64,000 bases of DNA from assembly GCA_017477205.1 (NCBI GenBank), contig JAFUXE010000029.1, forward strand, positions 73,230-137,229, written 5' to 3'. Under the pieces are notes generated by a model that was given only the letters and a program-made list of their open reading frames with translations, did no database searches and was not told the DNA's origin. Positions within the stretch are counted from its first letter, which is position 1; the number at the start of each line of letters is the position of its first letter. Origin of the DNA: Alloprevotella sp. (GTDB taxonomy: Bacteria > Bacteroidota > Bacteroidia > Bacteroidales > Bacteroidaceae). This document shows, piece by piece, positions 51,714-60,244 of this stretch. The position numbers and the translations under genes are program-made.

Positions 51714-51735
51714 CCCCCTCCGTGAGGGGCTGTTA

Positions 51736-52305
51736 CTATTGCTCCAAGACTTTTTCGGCGCTTCCGTCCGAGTAGCGGACGACGTTTACGCCCGCCTGGC
51801 GCTCGTTGATGATGCGTCCGGCAGCATCGTAGCGGGCTTGTTCCTCGCGCGAGGCGGCAGAGGGAGCCGACGAGACGCGGGTGTTCTTCGACTGCGTCAG
51901 GGTGTCGTCCACGACGAACTGGTAGAAGCAACCGTCGCTGAGGGCATCGGGATGGATGTACTGCACCGTGGTGGGCAGTACAACGCGGAAGAAAGGCTTG
52001 TACATGAGGTCATTGCCCGATGCCGTGGCTGCGTAATTGTTCAGGATGGGGCAATTCAGTGCGTGTGCGCCGATGCGCTGCGTTCCGTAGCGTACTTCCC
52101 GCGTGATGTCGTAGCCGCTCGTGGGCGCGGCCGAGAGGGCGACGAGTATCTTCCCGTCTGCCGTGTAGAGTCCGTAGCTTCCGCGGTCGGTTCTCAGCAC
52201 CTGGAAGCCTTCCTGACTGAAGATGGTGCCGTCGTCAAGCACATTGCTCTGGCCGAAAGCCGTGAGGGCGGCAAAGAAAAGCAGGAGAAAACTGGCGTGT
52301 CTCAT
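51736..52305 (-). CDS. Secreted protein with short sorting-type tail
   Basis: The 189-residue protein has a signal peptide (MRHASFLLLFFAALTAFGQS) and a small beta-rich body. The end, ARYDAAGRIINERQAGVNVV followed by a DGS...KVL motif, resembles the tails of the three large secreted proteins in the window in shape (YDxxGR, then Gly, then DG and KV) though less closely. It is convergent with the barrel protein gene 22 bases away. No function recognised. Its leader carries a long imperfect hairpin (52331-52406). Confidence 0.65.
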   Translation of the reverse strand: MRHASFLLLFFAALTAFGQSNVLDDGTIFSQEGFQVLRTDRGSYGLYTADGKILVALSAAPTSGYDITREVRYGTQRIGAHALNCPILNNYAATASGNDLMYKPFFRVVLPTTVQYIHPDALSDGCFYQFVVDDTLTQSKNTRVSSAPSAASREEQARYDAAGRIINERQAGVNVVRYSDGSAEKVLEQ

Positions 52306-52330
52306 AGGAAATCGAAGTTATATTTTAGCT

Positions 52331-52406
52331 GACGAGTAACAAGCAGACGAGCTGTTGCGCCGCAAAGGCTTGTCTGCTTGTTTTCTCGTCTTCCGGTTTA
52401 CTCGTC
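52331..52406. repeat. Long imperfect hairpin of GACGAG/CTCGTC words
   Basis: GACGAGTAA (52331-52339) pairs with TTACTCGTC (52398-52406) and ACAAGCAGAC (52339-52348) with GTCTGCTTGT (52372-52381). The outer arm overlaps the prfA stop codon. The same words form the 7-bp repeats at 12522. Confidence 0.7.
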
Positions 52407-53514
52407 AAAGTTCCGCATCGCGCAGGCGCTCGGCATTCTCGGCCACGATGAGGTGGTCGATGCAGTCTTGTATGTCGCCGTCCATGAATGCAGGGAGGTT
52501 GTAGATGGTATATCCGATGCGGTGGTCGGTGATGCGCCCCTGGGGATAGTTGTAAGTGCGTATCTTGGCCGAGCGGTCACCCGTGCTGACGAGCGTTTTG
52601 CGGCGCGAGGCGATGTCGTCCACGTACTTCTGGTGTTCGCGGTCGTAGATGAAGGTGCGCAGGCGTGCCAGGGCGCGCTCCTTGTTCTTCGGCTGGTCGC
52701 GCGTCTCGGTGCATTCTATGAGAATCTCCTCCGTCTCGCCCGTATTGGGGTTTTTCCAGGGATAGCGAAGGCGCACGCCGCTCTCCACCTTGTTCACGTT
52801 CTGTCCGCCCGCGCCGCTGCTGCGGAACGTGTCCCACTTGATGAGTCCCTCCTGAATGTCAACGTCGAAAGGCTCGGCTTCGGGTAGCACGGCGACGGTC
52901 GCAGCGCTGGTATGGACGCGTCCCTGCGTCTCCGTCTGCGGCACGCGCTGCACGCGGTGCACGCCGCTTTCGTATTTCAGCGTGCCATAGACGTCGGCAC
53001 CCGTCACGGAGCATACGACCTCCTTGAAACCGCCCACGGCGCCCTCGCTGGTGCTGCTTACCTCCATCTTCCAGCCTTTTCGCTCGCAGTATTTTGCATA
53101 CATGCGGAAGAGGTCGCCGGCGAAGAGGGCAGCTTCGTCGCCCCCCGTGCCTCCGCGAATCTCGAGGATGGCATTTTTCGCGTCTTCCGGGTCTTTGGGG
53201 ATGAGCATAAGCTTGATTTCCTCCTCCAGCTGAGGCAGGCGGGCTTCACATTCTCCCACCTGTTCGCGCGCAAGCTCCTTCATCTCGCTGTCCGCTTCGG
53301 TGACGAGCAAGGTCTTGGCTTCGTCAAGGGCGGCGAGAAGGTTGGCGTACTCGGTGCGGGCGCGCATCAGGTCTTCCAGTTCCTTGTACTCTTTCGTCAG
53401 ACGCACGTAGCGCGTCTGGTCAGCAATGACGGCGGGATCCGTGATGAGGGTTGCCGTCTCTTCAAAGCGCCCTTGCAGGGCGTCAAGCTTTTGTAGTAGC
53501 GTATTTGTGGGCAT
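52405..53514 (-). CDS. prfA: Peptide chain release factor 1
   Basis: RF1 ends translation at UAA and UAG. The 369-residue protein has the N-terminal coiled coil, the codon-recognition segment HRVQRVPQTETQGRVHTS with a PxT-type tripeptide (PQT), as in RF1 rather than the SPF of RF2, and the catalytic GGQ in RSSGAGGQNVNKVESG. The insert YPWKNPNTGETEEILIECTE after the GGQ loop is a feature of Bacteroidetes RF1. It follows an esterase gene by six bases and purM further upstream; in Bacteroides prfA normally follows purM directly and precedes pyrF, which is not here. Confidence 0.95.
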   Translation of the reverse strand: MPTNTLLQKLDALQGRFEETATLITDPAVIADQTRYVRLTKEYKELEDLMRARTEYANLLAALDEAKTLLVTEADSEMKELAREQVGECEARLPQLEEEIKLMLIPKDPEDAKNAILEIRGGTGGDEAALFAGDLFRMYAKYCERKGWKMEVSSTSEGAVGGFKEVVCSVTGADVYGTLKYESGVHRVQRVPQTETQGRVHTSAATVAVLPEAEPFDVDIQEGLIKWDTFRSSGAGGQNVNKVESGVRLRYPWKNPNTGETEEILIECTETRDQPKNKERALARLRTFIYDREHQKYVDDIASRRKTLVSTGDRSAKIRTYNYPQGRITDHRIGYTIYNLPAFMDGDIQDCIDHLIVAENAERLRDAEL

Positions 53515-53520
53515 ATAAAA

Positions 53521-54366
53521 TCAGAAGTTGCGGGAGACAAAGGGAAGGCAGAGGCGCAGGGCGTTGTGCCAGTACTCCCAGGAATGCCAGCCGTCGCGCA
53601 CGCGGAGCTGGGCAGCAACCTTGTGGCTTCGGAGAGCCGCATAGAAATCGAGGCTTTGGCTGAGCAGGTAGTCGTCGTCACCGCAGTCGATGAACCATTT
53701 GACGTTGCGAATGGCTTCCAGACGCTCCGGCGTTGCATCGCCAAGGTAGGCGATGGGGTCGTAGGCGATTACGGCTTCCACGAGGGCGGCGAATTTCTCC
53801 TGTCCCGGGCGGTTCCGGCTCTGCAGGCTCTCGTCGGCACGCAGCCACGCGCTCATCGCGTAGCAGGAGGAAAAGGTCTCGGTGTGGCGCAATGCGTACC
53901 CCACGCTGCCTCCGCCGCCCATGGAAAGTCCTGCGACGGCGCGATGCTGTCCGTCGTAGCGGTATTTTGCCTCTGCGGTGGGCATCAGTTCCTGGAAGAA
54001 GAAGTCTTCGTAGTTCCATCCCGGCATGTTGAAGTATCCGTTCCAGATGTTCTTGGTGTCCTCACCGCCTGCGCCGGGCATGATGACAACCATCGGGCGC
54101 GCTTCGCCGCTGGCCATGAGCTCGTCGCATACGCGTTCCATCTGTCCCTTCTGCGACCAGGCGCGGTCGTCGTCGGTAAGGCCGTGCAGCAGGTACAGCA
54201 CGGGAAACTTTCGGGAAGGCTCGTGGAGATAGGCGTCGGGGAGATAGACGGAATAGTATTTCGTGACACCGAGGATTCTGCTGCTCAGGGAATCGCGCAC
54301 GACGCGTCCCGCCTGCATCGAGATGCTGGCAGAGAGTACGCAGAGCAGTATGATGAGTTTTTTCAT
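53521..54366 (-). CDS. Secreted alpha/beta-hydrolase esterase (esterase D / CE1-like)
   Basis: The 281-residue protein has a signal peptide (MKKLIILLCVLSASISMQAG) and an esterase fold: YSVYLPDAY, VLYLLHGLTDDDRAW near residue 57, the nucleophile elbow AGLSMGGGGSVGYAL near 144, WFIDCGDDDYL near 228 and the His in DGWHSWEYWHNAL near 262. This pattern matches the family containing S-formylglutathione hydrolase, acetylxylan and feruloyl esterases and bacterial Esx-type proteins. Periplasmic export favours a carbohydrate esterase. It is inserted between purM and prfA, close to both. Confidence 0.85.
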   Translation of the reverse strand: MKKLIILLCVLSASISMQAGRVVRDSLSSRILGVTKYYSVYLPDAYLHEPSRKFPVLYLLHGLTDDDRAWSQKGQMERVCDELMASGEARPMVVIMPGAGGEDTKNIWNGYFNMPGWNYEDFFFQELMPTAEAKYRYDGQHRAVAGLSMGGGGSVGYALRHTETFSSCYAMSAWLRADESLQSRNRPGQEKFAALVEAVIAYDPIAYLGDATPERLEAIRNVKWFIDCGDDDYLLSQSLDFYAALRSHKVAAQLRVRDGWHSWEYWHNALRLCLPFVSRNF

Positions 54367-54405
54367 GTTCTCGACGGTTAACGTTTATTGGTTAACATTT
54401 ATGGT

Positions 54406-55578
54406 TTAACGATACTCAAATTCTCCGTACTCGCTGCGAATGGTCAGCGCGCGGCTTCCTTCTTCCACGCGGCCCACGATGCGGGCATCGACGTCGAAGG
54501 ATTTCGATATTTCCACGATGCGCGGCGCGTCTTCGGGGGAGACGTAGATTTCCATGCGGTGTCCGCAGTTGAAGACGCGGTACATCTCCTGCCAGCTGGT
54601 GCGGCTTTCCTGCTGTATGATGCGGAAAAGCGGGGGGACGGGGAACATGTTGTCCTTGACGACGTGGCAGTTTTCGCCCACGAAGTGCAGGACTTTCGTC
54701 TGCGCGCCGCCCGTGCAATGCACCATGCCGTGAATGCGCGGCCGCATCTCGTCCAGGACTTTGCGGATGACGGGGGCGTAGGTGCGGGTGGGGCTCAGGA
54801 CGAGCTGGCCGATGCTGCACGGAAGCTCCGGCGAGCGGTCGTCGAGGCGGTAGCCGCCGCTATAGACGAGTTCAGAAGGCACGGCGTGGTCGTAGGTTTC
54901 GGGATATTTCTCTGCGAGATACTTGGAAAAGACGTCGTGGCGCGCGGAGGTGAGGCCGTTGCTGCCCATTCCGCCGTTGTAGGCTTCCTCGTAGGTGGCC
55001 TTTCCAAAGGAGGCGAGGCCCACGATGACGTCTCCGGGACGGATGTTGGCGTTGTCGATGACGTCGCTGCGACGCATGCGGCAGGTCACGGTGCTGTCCA
55101 CGATGATGGTGCGTACCAGGTCGCCGACGTCTGCCGTCTCTCCGCCGGTGGCGAAGATGCCGATGCCCATGTCGCGGAGGCGTGCGAGGAGTTCGTCGGT
55201 GCCGTTAATGATTTCGCTGATGACTTCTCCCGGCACCAGCATCTTGTTGCGGCCGATGGTGGAAGAGACCAGGATGCCATCGACAGCGCCCACGCAGAGC
55301 AGGTCGTCGGTGTTCATGATGAGTGCGTCCTGTGCGATGCCTTTCCATACGCTCAGGTCGCCCGTCTCGCGCCAGTAGGCGTAGGCCAGCGAGGACTTCG
55401 TGCCCGCACCGTCGGCGTGCATGATGTTGCAATAGGCGGGGTCGCCGCCGAGGATGTCGGGGATGATTTTGCAGAAAGCCTTTGGAAAGAGGCCTTTGTC
55501 GATGTTGCGGATAGCGGCATGGACGTCTTCCTTTGCCGCGCTGACGCCGCGCGCCATATATCGTTCCTGGTCGGTCAT
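54406..55578 (-). CDS. purM: Phosphoribosylformylglycinamidine cyclo-ligase (AIR synthetase)
   Basis: PurM closes the imidazole ring of AIR with ATP in purine synthesis. The 390-residue product has the AIRS-fold motifs MHADGAGTKSSLAYAY near residue 53, MNTDDLLCVGAVDGILVSSTIGRN near 88, GIFATGGETADVGDLV near 140, PGDVIVGLASFGKATYEEAYNGG near 181 and HCTGGAQTK near 287. The length is longer than E. coli PurM (345) but usual for the Bacteroidetes form. Its spacer to the esterase gene holds three GGTTAAC/GGTTTAAC words. Confidence 0.93.
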   Translation of the reverse strand: MTDQERYMARGVSAAKEDVHAAIRNIDKGLFPKAFCKIIPDILGGDPAYCNIMHADGAGTKSSLAYAYWRETGDLSVWKGIAQDALIMNTDDLLCVGAVDGILVSSTIGRNKMLVPGEVISEIINGTDELLARLRDMGIGIFATGGETADVGDLVRTIIVDSTVTCRMRRSDVIDNANIRPGDVIVGLASFGKATYEEAYNGGMGSNGLTSARHDVFSKYLAEKYPETYDHAVPSELVYSGGYRLDDRSPELPCSIGQLVLSPTRTYAPVIRKVLDEMRPRIHGMVHCTGGAQTKVLHFVGENCHVVKDNMFPVPPLFRIIQQESRTSWQEMYRVFNCGHRMEIYVSPEDAPRIVEISKSFDVDARIVGRVEEGSRALTIRSEYGEFEYR

Positions 55579-55651
55579 AGCTGAGGTGTTGTGGATGTGG
55601 AAAAGGAGAGTAAGAGGCGCGGAAGCCTCTTACTCGCATGTTTTATGGGAT

Positions 55652-56266
55652 TTAAATGTCGTCGGGTATCTCCAGGTCGGGAGCGTGCTGCGCTGCGGCA
55701 TCGGCCTCGAACTTGGGCTTCACGTTGAAACCGGACATACTTGCCACGATGCTGCTGGGGAACTGGCGCACCTTCATGTTGTAGTCCTGGACAGCTTCGT
55801 TGAAGTTGTCGCGGGCAACGGCAATGCGGTTCTCCGTGCCTTCAATCTGCGCGCGGACTTCCTGCCATGCTTGGCTGGCCTTGAGCTCGGGATAGTTTTC
55901 ATCGGCTACCATGAGGCGTCCCAATACCTGGGAGATTTCGCCTTGTGCTTCCTGGAAGCGGCGCATGCTTTCTTCCGTCAGGTTGTTGGGGTCAAGGGTG
56001 ATTTGCGTGGCCCTTGCGCGGGCTTCTGTTACGTCGGTAAACGTTCCGCGCTCGTGTTTGCTCTCGGCGATGGCCGTCTTGTAAGCCTTGTCAAGCAGGT
56101 CCAGGCGGCGCTGGTACTGCGTTTGCATTTTTCCGACTTCCGTTGTGACGATTTCGTCCTTTTCAACGAGCGTGTTGCGCGTGCTGATGTACCAGCTGAA
56201 GAGCATGACGATGAGCAGGACGAAGCCTACGCCAATTCCGATGAGGATTTTTGCTGTTTTGCTCAT
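55652..56266 (-). CDS. lemA: LemA-family membrane protein
   Basis: The 204-residue protein has one N-terminal membrane helix (KILIGIGVGFVLLIVMLFSWYI, residues 5-26) and then the LemA helical bundle with STRNTLVEKDEIVTTEVGKMQTQYQRR, VADENYPELKASQAWQEV near 122 and the final SSIVASMSGFNVKPKFEAD. LemA function is unsettled; the genes commonly sit next to TPM-domain proteins, as here, where two follow upstream on the same strand. It ends 73 bases before purM starts. Confidence 0.9.
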   Translation of the reverse strand: MSKTAKILIGIGVGFVLLIVMLFSWYISTRNTLVEKDEIVTTEVGKMQTQYQRRLDLLDKAYKTAIAESKHERGTFTDVTEARARATQITLDPNNLTEESMRRFQEAQGEISQVLGRLMVADENYPELKASQAWQEVRAQIEGTENRIAVARDNFNEAVQDYNMKVRQFPSSIVASMSGFNVKPKFEADAAAQHAPDLEIPDDI

Positions 56267-56317
56267 AGATTTTGTTATTTATTGGTTTGTGAATAATTGA
56301 ATTGTTGACTTTCCTTT

Positions 56318-56423
56318 GTCGCCGGGAAACGGCGACACACAGTTTTGGGGGAGGGGTGCGCTGTTTTTCTGAGGGGATGCGTTGTTTAGGAGAGGCGACA
56401 CGCTGTTTGGGGAGGGTGCGCTG
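56318..56423. repeat. Hairpin and degenerate repeats between lemA and the TPM gene
   Basis: GTCGCCGGGAAACGGCGAC at 56318-56336 is a perfect 7-bp hairpin with a GGAAA loop. It is followed by four loose copies of a roughly 22-bp unit containing TGCGCTGTT. The same hairpin heads the repeat array at 57379. Confidence 0.7.
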
Positions 56424-57344
56424 TTAGAAGCGGCCGCCGGCACCGCCGCCGCCGTATCTTCCGCCGCCGAAGCTGCCGCCTCGGAAACCGCCGCCACTGC
56501 TGCTGCGTCCGCCGCTTCCGAGGATGCTTCCCGTAGAGGCTCCGCCTGCTGCTCTCGCGGCCATGTTTACCTTCTTTGTCTTAGGCTCCTGATAGCCGCA
56601 CTTCTTGCATGTCCATATCTGGTGATAGTAGATCCAGGGGCTTTGATGGGTGCTTTTTTCAGATGTTACACGGAAGGCATGTTTTGTTCCGCATCGCGGA
56701 CATACTTTGTGCTTGTCCTTATAATCGCTATAGTAGGCACCGCCGATGAGGCCCCCCACGCTGAACAAAAGGAGCAGCCCGGCGATAATGTCGCCGTCGT
56801 CCCCCTCGTCCTTTTGGGCTTCTTCGGCTTGTTTCAGCAGGGTTTCGTCGCCTTCGATGCACTCCTTGATGGAACTCATCGTGGTGTATAGTGCGGCTCC
56901 CCATTCTTCCTCTTTCAGGAACGGAACCATGATGGCGTTCTCTATGCGCTTCAGGAGGGCATCGGGAAGCGTTCCCTCCAGGCCGCGTCCCGGCGAAATG
57001 AAGTAGCTGCGGTCGAGGGTGGCGAGCGTGACGACGAGGCCGTTGTCGGCACCCTTCTGGCCGATGCCGTACTTGTCGAAAAGGCCTTTGTTGAACGTGT
57101 AGGGGTCGTCGCCCTCGAGATGTTCGACGCAGACGACGACTGTCTGGATGCCTTTTTCCTGTTTCATGGCTCCGCAGATGGAGTCAATCATCCCGACCAC
57201 GTTGTCGTCGAGAATACCGTCAGGGTTGCAAACGAAGCGGGTGCTGTCCTCGAGGTGCACCATCTTGAGGTTTTCGGGACTCCACGTGTCTGCCGCCATC
57301 CGCAGGGGAAGCAGGAGGAGCAGGAGCAGAAAGGTCTTTTTCAT
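56424..57344 (-). CDS. TPM-domain protein with zinc ribbon and Gly-rich tail, first copy
   Basis: The start is ATG 57344 (MKKTFLLLLLLLPLRMAAD, a signal peptide); the longer frame runs through repeats and is rejected. The 306-residue protein has a TPM domain at about 20-175 (VHLEDSTRFVCNPDGILDD, TVVCVEHLEGDDPYTFNKGL, GLVVTLATLDRSYFISPGRGLEG), a membrane helix near 196-216, a C4 zinc-ribbon (CPRCG...CKKCG) and a C-terminal run of Gly, Ser and Arg ending GGGGAGGRF. TPM proteins are membrane-tethered with roles in protein repair or quality control. It is a paralogue of the next gene upstream. Confidence 0.8.
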   Translation of the reverse strand: MKKTFLLLLLLLPLRMAADTWSPENLKMVHLEDSTRFVCNPDGILDDNVVGMIDSICGAMKQEKGIQTVVVCVEHLEGDDPYTFNKGLFDKYGIGQKGADNGLVVTLATLDRSYFISPGRGLEGTLPDALLKRIENAIMVPFLKEEEWGAALYTTMSSIKECIEGDETLLKQAEEAQKDEGDDGDIIAGLLLLFSVGGLIGGAYYSDYKDKHKVCPRCGTKHAFRVTSEKSTHQSPWIYYHQIWTCKKCGYQEPKTKKVNMAARAAGGASTGSILGSGGRSSSGGGFRGGSFGGGRYGGGGAGGRF

Positions 57345-57384
57345 TATCTTTTTCTTCTTTTGTTGCTTTGGGGAGGACGTCGCC

Positions 57385-57490
57385 GGGAAACGGCGACGCG
57401 CTCTTACAGGGAGGCGGGAGTGCCTGGGGAAACGGCGACGCGCTCTTACAGGGAGGCGGGGAGTGCCTGGGGAAACGGCGATGCGCTCTT
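57385..57490. repeat. 42-43-bp tandem repeat between the two TPM genes, about 2.5 copies
   Basis: Units begin GGGAAACGG at 57385, 57427 and 57470. The first follows the hairpin GTCGCCGGGAAACGGCGAC (57379-57397) also found at 56318. The array fills most of the 157-bp spacer. Confidence 0.85.
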
Positions 57491-57501
57491 GGGGGGCGGG
57501 C

Positions 57502-58746
57502 TTAGAAGCGTCCGCCGGCACCGCCGCCGCCGTAACTGCCGCCGCCGAAGGAGCCGCCGCTGGAACCCGAGCTTGAGCCGCCGCTGAACCACCCATCGTC
57601 ATCGTCGTCATCGTGGGAATTATAGCTGCCGTCGGACGAAAGATAGTAGGGGTCAAAGACAAACTGCTGGTAGAAGGATGCCGCCGTCATGATTTCGACC
57701 ACGGTCTTTCCGCAGCGGCTGCATTTCCACTTCACCTCGCACATCTCCTCTCCGTTGGTATCCGTAAATTCGTTCTTCTCCACTTCCTGCTGCCCGTTCG
57801 AGGCGTGGCAGAGTGTGCACCTGCGTTTGGCCTTTTCGCGGTAGGTGCCGTTTTTCATCCAGCTGGTGTCCTCCGCACGCATTTCCTCATGCTGGCAGGA
57901 CGCGCATTTCCAAAGTGAGAACTTCATCAGCTTGCCGTTCACGCGGGGAAAGTTGTACCGCAGGAACTCCAGCGAATGTTCTCCGCCGCACTTCGGGCAG
58001 GCCACGTGCGTCCGCTCGTATTCCTCCTGCCTCTGCCGCTCCAGTTCCTCGGCGCGTTTGCGCTTTTTCTCCTTGCTGTCAAAGAGGCCGTTCACCCAGG
58101 CAAAGAAGGCGCCGCCGCCAGCAACGAGGATTCCCATGAACCACATCCACCAGTTCGACCCGCCTTTTTCCTCTTTCGGGGCATCTGCTTCCGAGGCGCT
58201 GAGGCTTTGCATCATTTCCTTGCGGTAGGCATCGTCGGAAACCAGGTAGTTGTGGATATAGACAACCATCTGGTAGATCCCCGTGTCCCATTTCCCTTCT
58301 TTCAGGTAGGGAACAAACACCTGGTTCTCAATCCTCTTGCAGAGTGCGTCCGGCAGGATGCCTTCCATGCCCTTGCCTGTGGAGAGGAAGTAGCTGCGGT
58401 CAAGCGTTGCCAGCGTCAGCAGGAGGCCGTTGTCCTGTTCCTTCTGGCCGAAGCCGTAGCGCTTGAAGAGGGCTTTGTTGAACTCGTAGGGGTCGTCGCC
58501 TTCGAGGTTCTCGACGCAGACGACGACGAACTGCACGCCCGTGACGCGCTGGATGACGCTGATGAGGGAGTCGCAGACTTCGAGGGTGCTTTCCTGGAGG
58601 ATGCCGTCGGGGTTGCAAACCCAGCGGGTGCTGTCCTCGAGGTGCACCATAGGGATTTTTTCGGGCGTCCACACGCCGGCGCTTGCGCGCGAAAGGCACG
58701 TAGCGAGGACGAGTAGCAGGAGAAAGGTTTTCCTTACGGTATGCAT
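57502..58746 (-). CDS. TPM-domain protein with four CxxC motifs and Gly-rich tail, second copy
   Basis: The 414-residue protein starts MHTVRKTFLLLLVLATCLS (signal peptide) and shares its TPM domain with the first copy (VHLEDSTRWVCNPDGIL, VVVCVENLEGDDPYEFNKAL, LATLDRSYFLSTGKGMEG). After a membrane helix near 200-220 and a charged coiled segment (KEKKRKRAEELERQRQEEYE), it carries four CxxC pairs (CPKCG, CASCQ, CTLCH, CSRCG), likely two zinc ribbons, then an Asp-rich run and a tail ending GGGGAGGRF, identical to the other copy. With the helix as drawn, the zinc part is cytoplasmic and the TPM domain periplasmic. It heads the minus-strand unit of TPM, TPM and LemA. Confidence 0.8.
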   Translation of the reverse strand: MHTVRKTFLLLLVLATCLSRASAGVWTPEKIPMVHLEDSTRWVCNPDGILQESTLEVCDSLISVIQRVTGVQFVVVCVENLEGDDPYEFNKALFKRYGFGQKEQDNGLLLTLATLDRSYFLSTGKGMEGILPDALCKRIENQVFVPYLKEGKWDTGIYQMVVYIHNYLVSDDAYRKEMMQSLSASEADAPKEEKGGSNWWMWFMGILVAGGGAFFAWVNGLFDSKEKKRKRAEELERQRQEEYERTHVACPKCGGEHSLEFLRYNFPRVNGKLMKFSLWKCASCQHEEMRAEDTSWMKNGTYREKAKRRCTLCHASNGQQEVEKNEFTDTNGEEMCEVKWKCSRCGKTVVEIMTAASFYQQFVFDPYYLSSDGSYNSHDDDDDDGWFSGGSSSGSSGGSFGGGSYGGGGAGGRF

Positions 58747-58933
58747 TTGTCTTTCAGTTGGCTAATCGGTTTTGCTTGAGGCTTCCACGAATCGGCTCGG
58801 AGGCTTGGGCTTTGCGCCGGGAGCGCATCCGGATGCTTCCGCGAGCCTTGCTGACGGTGCGAAGATACGACATTTTCTCGGAACGCACGCTCTTTCCCGC
58901 GCTTTTTCTTGCGCCGTCCGCCCTGCCTTCCGG

Positions 58934-59049
58934 CTCGGGACGCCCCGCCGGAAGCCTTCTTGCCCGTCGCCCACCGCCGTGGGATGAAAAAACCACCGCG
59001 GTGAAATCATAAAACCACCGCGGTGAAATATAAAAACCACGTACGTGGG
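58934..59049. repeat. Dispersed element with CCACCGCGGTG palindromes, copy 2
   Basis: The lead-in GGGACGCCCCGCCGGAAGCC and CGTCGCCCACCGC match copy 1 at 44218-44260, then palindromic units start at 58993, 59015 and 59037, exactly 22 bp apart. The last one reads CCACGTACGTGG. The rest of 58747-59231 holds no supported gene. Confidence 0.85.
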
Positions 59050-59201
59050 CGACGGCCGCGGTGCCTTCTCGCCGCACGTCCGGCGGCAGAAGGGTGGGGC
59101 GGAAGAGGCCGCAGGAGGTGCAAAAGTGGCTGCGAGGGGGCACAAAAGAGGCTTCGGGGAGAAAAAAGTTGGGTGCAAGGGTACGTTTTCGCGGCGATTC
59201 T

Positions 59202-59209
59202 TGTATCTT
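59202..59209 (+). promoter_or_regulatory. Possible -7 box before the small gene at 59232
   Basis: TATCTTCG is the same one-mismatch version of TAnnTTTG seen before udk. The start would be near 59216, leaving a leader of about 16 bases. Confidence 0.4.
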
Positions 59210-59231
59210 CGCGGCACAAAAACGGAAACAG

Positions 59232-59498
59232 ATGAAATATAAGCCGCAATACAGCGCAGACGAGGTCGGGGAACTCCTGCAATGGGTGGACGAAAACCTC
59301 GACAAGCTGCCGCAAAGCCTGAACCTCGGCCGCGAGATAAGCATTCCCGACCTGCGCCGCACGGTGGAAGCTTACCGCGAGATGGCACAACTCCACGGCG
59401 AGGAGCGTCCGTTCAGCGGGCAGGTGTACACCCTGATGCGCATCCGCGAGGCTGTGGAGGCCGGCCCGTCGGCAGGCGGTCCCGACGAAAAGGCATGA
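59232..59498 (+). CDS. Small conserved hypothetical protein, 88 residues
   Basis: Translation from ATG 59232 gives an 88-residue soluble protein; the longer frame upstream runs through the repeat and past the promoter. It is helical, with VGELLQWVDENLDKLPQSLN, the segment ISIPDLRRTVEAYREM and FSGQVYTLMRIREAVEA. Short Bacteroidetes proteins with this Leu/Phe pattern are annotated only as domains of unknown function; no match is certain. It precedes queC by 59 bases, and a hairpin overlaps its stop codon. It may belong to the queuosine unit. Confidence 0.65.
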   Translation: MKYKPQYSADEVGELLQWVDENLDKLPQSLNLGREISIPDLRRTVEAYREMAQLHGEERPFSGQVYTLMRIREAVEAGPSAGGPDEKA

Positions 59499-59522
59499 TG
59501 AAGCTTTGCTTTCGCATCATGC
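59493..59522 (+). promoter_or_regulatory. Hairpin across the stop codon before queC
   Basis: GCATGATG (59493-59500) pairs with CATCATGC (59515-59522), and inside AAGC pairs with GCTT around the loop TTT, with a 3-base bulge. The stop codon TGA (59496-59498) lies in the stem. It is not followed by a T run, so it may affect mRNA stability or coupling rather than end transcription. It does not resemble the preQ1 riboswitch. Confidence 0.6.
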
Positions 59523-59557
59523 ACATAAAAGAAACGTAAACAAGCAGATAAGAAACA

Positions 59558-60244
59558 ATGAACAACCAGATAGCACAGCGCGTCCTCGTCGTCTTCAGCG
59601 GCGGCCAGGACTCCACTACCTGCCTCTACTGGGCCAAGAAGCACTTCGGCGAGGTTTATGCCCTGACCTTCCGCTACGGGCAGAAGCACATGGCCGAGGT
59701 CGAGGCGGCAGCGGAAATCGCCCGCGAAGCCGGCGTCCACCACGACGTCATGGACGTGAGCTTCATCGGGAGCCTCGGGCAGAATTCCCTCACCAACCCG
59801 GCGCTGCCGATGGACGAGGAACAGCCCGCCGGCGGCATCCCCAACACCTTCGTGCCGGGACGCAACCTCTTCTTCCTCAGCATCGCCGCCGTCTATGCCC
59901 GCGAGCGCGGCATCTTCCACCTCGTGACGGGCGTTTCGCAAACGGACTTCTCCGGCTATCCAGACTGCCGGGATTCCTTCGTGAAGAGCCTCAACGTGAC
60001 GCTGAACCTCGCCATGGACGAGCAGTTCAGCCTCCACACGCCCCTCATGTGGCTCGACAAGGCGCAGACGTGGGCACTCGCCGACGAGCTCGGCGTGTTC
60101 GACCTGGTGCGCCAGCGCACCCTGACGTGCTACAATGGCGTCCGGGGCGACGGCTGCGGGCACTGCCCCGCCTGCAAACTGCGCAGGAAAGGCCTTGAGG
60201 ACTATCTGGCAACCCGAACATCCCCCAAAAACGCAGCATCATGA
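59558..60244 (+). CDS. queC: 7-cyano-7-deazaguanine synthase
   Basis: QueC converts 7-carboxy-7-deazaguanine to preQ0 with ATP and ammonia in queuosine synthesis. The 228-residue protein has the PP-loop SGGQDSTT at residues 14-21, [15 protein letters not shown] near 37, [14 protein letters not shown] near 98 and the zinc site [19 protein letters not shown] near 190-208. Its stop overlaps the queF start (ATGA at 60241-60244), which indicates translational coupling. Confidence 0.95.
   Translation: MNNQIAQRVLVVFSGGQDSTTCLYWAKKHFGEVYALTFRYGQKHMAEVEAAAEIAREAGVHHDVMDVSFIGSLGQNSLTNPALPMDEEQPAGGIPNTFVPGRNLFFLSIAAVYARERGIFHLVTGVSQTDFSGYPDCRDSFVKSLNVTLNLAMDEQFSLHTPLMWLDKAQTWALADELGVFDLVRQRTLTCYNGVRGDGCGHCPACKLRRKGLEDYLATRTSPKNAAS

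Noticed and set aside
59499..59557. preQ1 riboswitch before queC
   Set aside because: The hairpin at 59493-59522 overlaps the previous stop codon and lacks the A-rich tail and short loop pattern of preQ1 aptamers.
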